Source: Jannaschia faecimaris
GTDB taxonomy: Bacteria > Pseudomonadota > Alphaproteobacteria > Rhodobacterales > Rhodobacteraceae
Direction: 5' to 3'
NCBI RefSeq assembly: GCF_900107415.1
Contig: NZ_FNPX01000016.1
Span: 25,327-89,326, forward strand
DNA: 64,000 nucleotides
In this document: positions 61,050-64,000 of the stretch, piece by piece
Layout: each line of letters starts with the position of its first letter
Numbering within the stretch: position 1 is the stretch's first letter
The notes under the pieces: model-generated
Seen by the model: only the letters and a program-made list of their open reading frames with translations
Database searches by the model: none
What the model was told of the DNA's origin: nothing
Translations under genes and position numbers: made by a program

Positions 61050-61994
61050 TCAGTTTTTGGACGTGAAGTCGGCGACGTTCGCCTCGGTCACCAACTGGAA
61101 CGGGATGTAGACTTTCTGGTCCACATCCTCGCCATTGGCGAGCGCGATTGCGGCGTCGATCGCACCGGCCCCCTGACCGGCGGCATCCTGGAACACGGTC
61201 GCGTCCAGATCACCCGCCTGCAGCGCCTGCAAAGCGTCCTGCGTCGCATCGACACCCACGACCACAACGTCGGCCATGTCGAAATCCGCGGCTTTCAGCG
61301 CCTGAATCGCGCCAAGCGCCATCTCGTCGTTGTTGGCGAAGACCACCTGGAACTCGTCCCCCGCCGAGATGAAGTTGGTCATCAGGTCCGATGCTTCGTC
61401 ACGCGACCAGTTGGCGGTCTGCTTGTCGATCAGCGAGATGAAGTTGCACATGTCCATGCCGATGACATCCTCAACATCCTTGGAGCGCTGGACGGCGGCC
61501 TGGTTCGACAGCTGACCCATCAGCATGTAACCCGTGGCCCCGCCGGCATAGCCCATGGCGCGCAGCATCTTGCAGGCCTCGAAGGCGGCCAGCGTGCCGG
61601 ACTCGATCTCGTTGGAGGCGACGAACGCCTGGTTGTCCGGCAGGCTGTCGACGTTGGCCGGCTCCCGGTTCACATAGACCAATGGCACGCCTGCATCCTC
61701 GGCGGCCTTCGACATCGCGTCGACCGCGTTGGTATCGACCGCGTTCACAACGATCGCATCCACGCCCGATGCGATGAAGTTGTTGATCTGGTCCAATTGG
61801 GCGGCAACGTCGTCCTGCGCATCCTCGACCTGGATTTCAATACCGTCCAGCGTCGCGGCGTGCTCCTCCATACCGGTCCGCAGGGTGGTCAGGAAGTTGT
61901 CGTCAAAGCGGGCCATCGACACACCGATGGACTGGGCCATGGCGGTGGTGGACATCAGGCCGACAAGGCCGGCCGCAAGCAGTGTCTTTTTCAT
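61050..61994 (-). CDS. Sugar/inositol ABC transporter periplasmic binding protein
   Basis: Periplasmic receptor (314 aa) of the Peripla_BP_4 (RbsB) fold. Signal peptide about residues 1-20 (MKKTLLAAGLVGLMSTTAMA), then QSIGVSMARFDDNFLTTLRT. Typical hinge blocks: INNFIASGVDAIVVNAVDTN, PLVYVNREPANVDSLPDNQA, FVASNEIESGTLAAFEA, ANNDEMALGAIQALKAADF, VVGVDATQDALQALQAGDLD. Asn-Arg (VNRE) after VY is found in inositol-binding members. Neighbours (inositol dehydrogenase-like and isomerase-like enzymes) support inositol or a related polyol. Confidence 0.93.
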   Translation of the reverse strand: MKKTLLAAGLVGLMSTTAMAQSIGVSMARFDDNFLTTLRTGMEEHAATLDGIEIQVEDAQDDVAAQLDQINNFIASGVDAIVVNAVDTNAVDAMSKAAEDAGVPLVYVNREPANVDSLPDNQAFVASNEIESGTLAAFEACKMLRAMGYAGGATGYMLMGQLSNQAAVQRSKDVEDVIGMDMCNFISLIDKQTANWSRDEASDLMTNFISAGDEFQVVFANNDEMALGAIQALKAADFDMADVVVVGVDATQDALQALQAGDLDATVFQDAAGQGAGAIDAAIALANGEDVDQKVYIPFQLVTEANVADFTSKN

Positions 61995-62074
61995 GTTTCT
62001 CTCTCCCTATCAGGCGTCCGGCGCGCCCGTTTTCTTTTGCCGGACCCCGCGCGGCGGGGCATCGTCCGTCGGTC

Positions 62075-62878
62075 TCAGGCGGCCTCCGCCGTTGCACGCG
62101 ACCGGATGAATTCGAATGTCTCAATCAATGCTGCGACCGGGTTGGTCAGGGCGTGGGTTTCGGGTGCGAAGGCTTCGACCGAAAACGGTCCGACGTACCC
62201 CGCCGCCGTAAGGGCCACGATTTGCTCCACGTTTCCAAGGCGATCCCCACCGTCGACGAGGCCACGATGCGCATCGGTCAACGTGTCGACAGCCCCCCGG
62301 TCGGTCACGCCTGAAATATGCACCAGACCCGTGCGGTCCGCGAAATACGCTGCTTCACCCGCCAGGTAATGGTGGAACGTATCGTGGATGACCCGGAACC
62401 ACTCCCCTGCCCCGGCCGCGTCGATGGCTGCCAGCGCATCCGATTTGCAGCGAAGCGATGCCACTCCAAACCCCAGCGGTTCGATCAGACCGATCAATCC
62501 ATGGTCCGCCAACATCGGGGCCAGCGCCCGGATGGCAGAGTCCAACCCACCTTCAGGGACGCGGGTGCCGCCACAGGCCGGAATCAACGCGACTGATTCC
62601 GCCCCCGCCTGATGCGCGATCTCGATCAACGCCCGTGCTTCCGCCTCCCGCGCCGGGGTCCAGTCATCGAACCGGCTGACTTCAGCCACGGCCAAAAGAC
62701 GCAGACCCGCATCGCGCGCCATGCCCCCGGCCTCACCGGCGGGCAAGCCATCGAACAGCGGAGCCGTCAGATCGGTCCGGACTTCCACCCCGACGCAGCC
62801 CGTGCGCGCAGCAATGTCGAGCAGGGCTTCGTACCCCACCCGCGCAACACTCATGTGGTTGAGCGCGAACTGCACCAT
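62075..62878 (-). CDS. Sugar phosphate isomerase/epimerase family TIM barrel (IolI-like)
   Basis: AP-endonuclease-2/xylose-isomerase-like TIM barrel (267 aa), related to 2-keto-myo-inositol isomerase IolI. FALNHMSVARVGYEALLDIA at the start, VGVEVRTDL, then ESVALIPACGGTRVPEG, and metal-ligand positions in LIEPLGFG, VIHDTFHHYLAGE, LVHISGVTDRG and FSVEAFAPE. The start at 62876-62878 has GAGGGAG upstream; 11 more codons in frame are leader. First structural gene of the polyol operon, 129 bases after the LacI gene. Exact substrate unproven. Confidence 0.88.
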   Translation of the reverse strand: MVQFALNHMSVARVGYEALLDIAARTGCVGVEVRTDLTAPLFDGLPAGEAGGMARDAGLRLLAVAEVSRFDDWTPAREAEARALIEIAHQAGAESVALIPACGGTRVPEGGLDSAIRALAPMLADHGLIGLIEPLGFGVASLRCKSDALAAIDAAGAGEWFRVIHDTFHHYLAGEAAYFADRTGLVHISGVTDRGAVDTLTDAHRGLVDGGDRLGNVEQIVALTAAGYVGPFSVEAFAPETHALTNPVAALIETFEFIRSRATAEAA

Positions 62879-62952
62879 CGGAACTCCCTCGCGGTCCTCC
62901 ACCGCGTGCACGGAGTGTGCGGGACATCCTAATGTTCGGTCAATGGTTCACC

Positions 62953-62986
62953 AATGATCCCATCATTCATGATGCGATTGATCATT
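62953..62986. promoter_or_regulatory. Candidate LacI-type operator upstream of the polyol operon
   Basis: Nested dyads: AATGATC (62953-62959) with GATCATT (62980-62986), and inside it ATCAT-TC-ATGAT (62962-62973). They lie in the only gap between the LacI regulator and the first structural gene. Adjacent TGGT-TC-ACCA at 62944-62953 is another short dyad. Binding by the LacI protein is inferred from position. Confidence 0.45.
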
Positions 62987-63007
62987 TTCTATCAGAAGTG
63001 CAATCAG

Positions 63008-64000
63008 TCAGATCGACTCCGGAAGATACAGATCAGGCCGCAGGAAGTACTGCCCGGCCCCGCCGCCGACCCCTGCTCTACCGTCCCCGCGCGCCAAGGC
63101 GAACACCTTGTCGCACACACTGTCCAGCGGTGTCGAAATCACCATCTCGACATACCGATCAGCCAGCGCACGACGACTGTCCTCGGTCAACTCGTTCACC
63201 ACCAACGCGACCTCGCGGGGGGCACGTCGCTCCCGCAGCGCGGCGATCGCGCCTTCCATTCCGCCACCAGCGCAGTAGAGACCGCGCAGATCCGGCACCC
63301 GGTCCAGAAGGTCACATGTCGCGTCATACGTCCCCTGTCGCGTCTCGTGATTGATCATCGTATCCATGATTGCGACCTCGGGCGCATGTTGCCGGATATA
63401 GCTGCGAAACCCGGTCTCCCGCAGGTCGTGCCCGTTCCAGCGGTGCCCCCCGACAAAAAGCGACAGCGGCCCCGACCGACGGCCCGCGGTTGCAAGCATA
63501 TGCGCCGCCATCCGTCCGACCCTGAGATTATCAAGGCCGATATAGCTGTGGCGGATGCCCTGTGCGAAGTCGTTGCACATCGCGAAGCAGGGAACGCCCA
63601 ACCGCGCAAGCCGCTCGACTGCGGCGGTCACATCCGGATGGTCGACCGCGATGGCCGCGACCGCATCGACCCGGCCCGCCATATCGTCGAGCAAACCCGC
63701 ATAGGTCGGGGGGTCCGACTCGTCGGCGAAGGTGACGACGGCCTTTCCGACCACACCGTCGACGCGACGGGCCGCCCCTTCCATCGCGTGTTTCACCGCC
63801 TGCGCAAAGGCGTGGCGCGGATGACCCAGGATCACGCCTAACGTGAGGTTCGACAAATCCGCGCCAACACGACGCGCGATCAGGTCGGCCGCGTGAAACC
63901 CGATCATCCGCGCGGCGTCCTGAACCTTGCGCGCGGTCTCGGCCCGCACACTCAGGCGGCCGTTCAGGACACGGTCCACGGTCGCTGTACTGACCCCGGC
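63008..64000 (-). CDS. LacI-family transcriptional regulator (partial, 5' end outside window)
   Basis: Repressor of the LacI/GalR family; at least 331 residues visible, the N-terminus is cut by the window edge. What remains of the helix-turn-helix is AGVSTATVDRVLNGRLSVRA, the second half of the DNA-binding domain including the minor-groove hinge start. The sugar-binding domain follows (LTLGVILGHPRHAFAQAVKH, FADESDPPTYAGLLDDMAGR, YIGLDNLRVGRMAAHMLATA, GLYCAGGGMEGAIAALRER). The codon translated as Met at 63979 is GTG inside the motif and is not the true start. Probably controls the operon downstream of it; the ligand may be inositol or a breakdown product. Confidence 0.92.
   Translation of the reverse strand, partial: AGVSTATVDRVLNGRLSVRAETARKVQDAARMIGFHAADLIARRVGADLSNLTLGVILGHPRHAFAQAVKHAMEGAARRVDGVVGKAVVTFADESDPPTYAGLLDDMAGRVDAVAAIAVDHPDVTAAVERLARLGVPCFAMCNDFAQGIRHSYIGLDNLRVGRMAAHMLATAGRRSGPLSLFVGGHRWNGHDLRETGFRSYIRQHAPEVAIMDTMINHETRQGTYDATCDLLDRVPDLRGLYCAGGGMEGAIAALRERRAPREVALVVNELTEDSRRALADRYVEMVISTPLDSVCDKVFALARGDGRAGVGGGAGQYFLRPDLYLPESI

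Overview
The window comes from an alphaproteobacterium of the Rhodobacteraceae (Rhodobacter/Roseobacter group). Most of it is a nearly complete photosynthesis gene cluster (PGC, about 3.8-46.9 kb). The evidence is the gene order (hemA-puhE-acsF-x-puhCBA-lhaA-bchMLHBNF, aerR-ppsR-bchG-bch2-bchP, dxs-pufXMLABQ-bchZYXC-crtFE, crtDC-tspO-crtBI, crtA-bchIDO), a pufX gene, spheroidene-type carotenoid genes (crtA, C, D, E, F, I, B) and high GC. The species cannot be named from the sequence alone. The only cyclase seen is the oxygen-dependent AcsF, and no pucBA (LH2) genes are present, which fits an aerobic anoxygenic phototroph.

1-3.8 kb: the start of a phosphonate-type ABC importer (phnC partial, phnD), then a TPP riboswitch and thiMED (thiamine precursor salvage and assembly). 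3.8-19.2 kb (minus strand): ALA synthase, cyclase, H-subunit genes and accessory factors, LhaA, and the bacteriochlorophyll genes bchM, L, H, B, N, F. 19.2-25 kb (plus): the regulators AerR/PpaA and PpsR, then bchG, a PucC-family gene and bchP. 25-37 kb (minus): dxs, the puf operon, COR subunits bchXYZ, bchC, crtF, crtE. 37-47 kb: crtD-crtC (plus), tspO, crtB and crtI (minus), and crtA-bchI-bchD-bchO (plus). Every PGC promoter region found carries palindromes of the form TGT-N12-ACA (seven exact, plus degenerate partners), so AerR/PpsR in the middle of the cluster probably control it.

47-57.9 kb (plus): a tightly packed operon with a complete peptide-type ABC importer, a gamma-glutamyltransferase-family Ntn hydrolase, a DUF1028 Ntn-hydrolase-like protein, a GntR/FCD repressor, an M20 amidohydrolase and an acetamidase/formamidase. 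It looks like a self-regulated uptake and amide-bond hydrolysis pathway of unknown substrate and is the best candidate here for an undescribed system. 57.9-64 kb (minus): a LacI-regulated sugar/inositol locus (TIM-barrel isomerase, binding protein, permease, ATPase, inositol dehydrogenase-like enzyme) ending in a small membrane protein.

Start codons were adjusted where ribosome-binding sites, overlaps or family alignment from memory required it (bchC TTG, bchO GTG, an ABC ATPase CTG, AerR possible CTG). No tRNA, rRNA, IS element or CRISPR array was seen. Coding density is very high and no gene-free stretch exceeds 300 bases.
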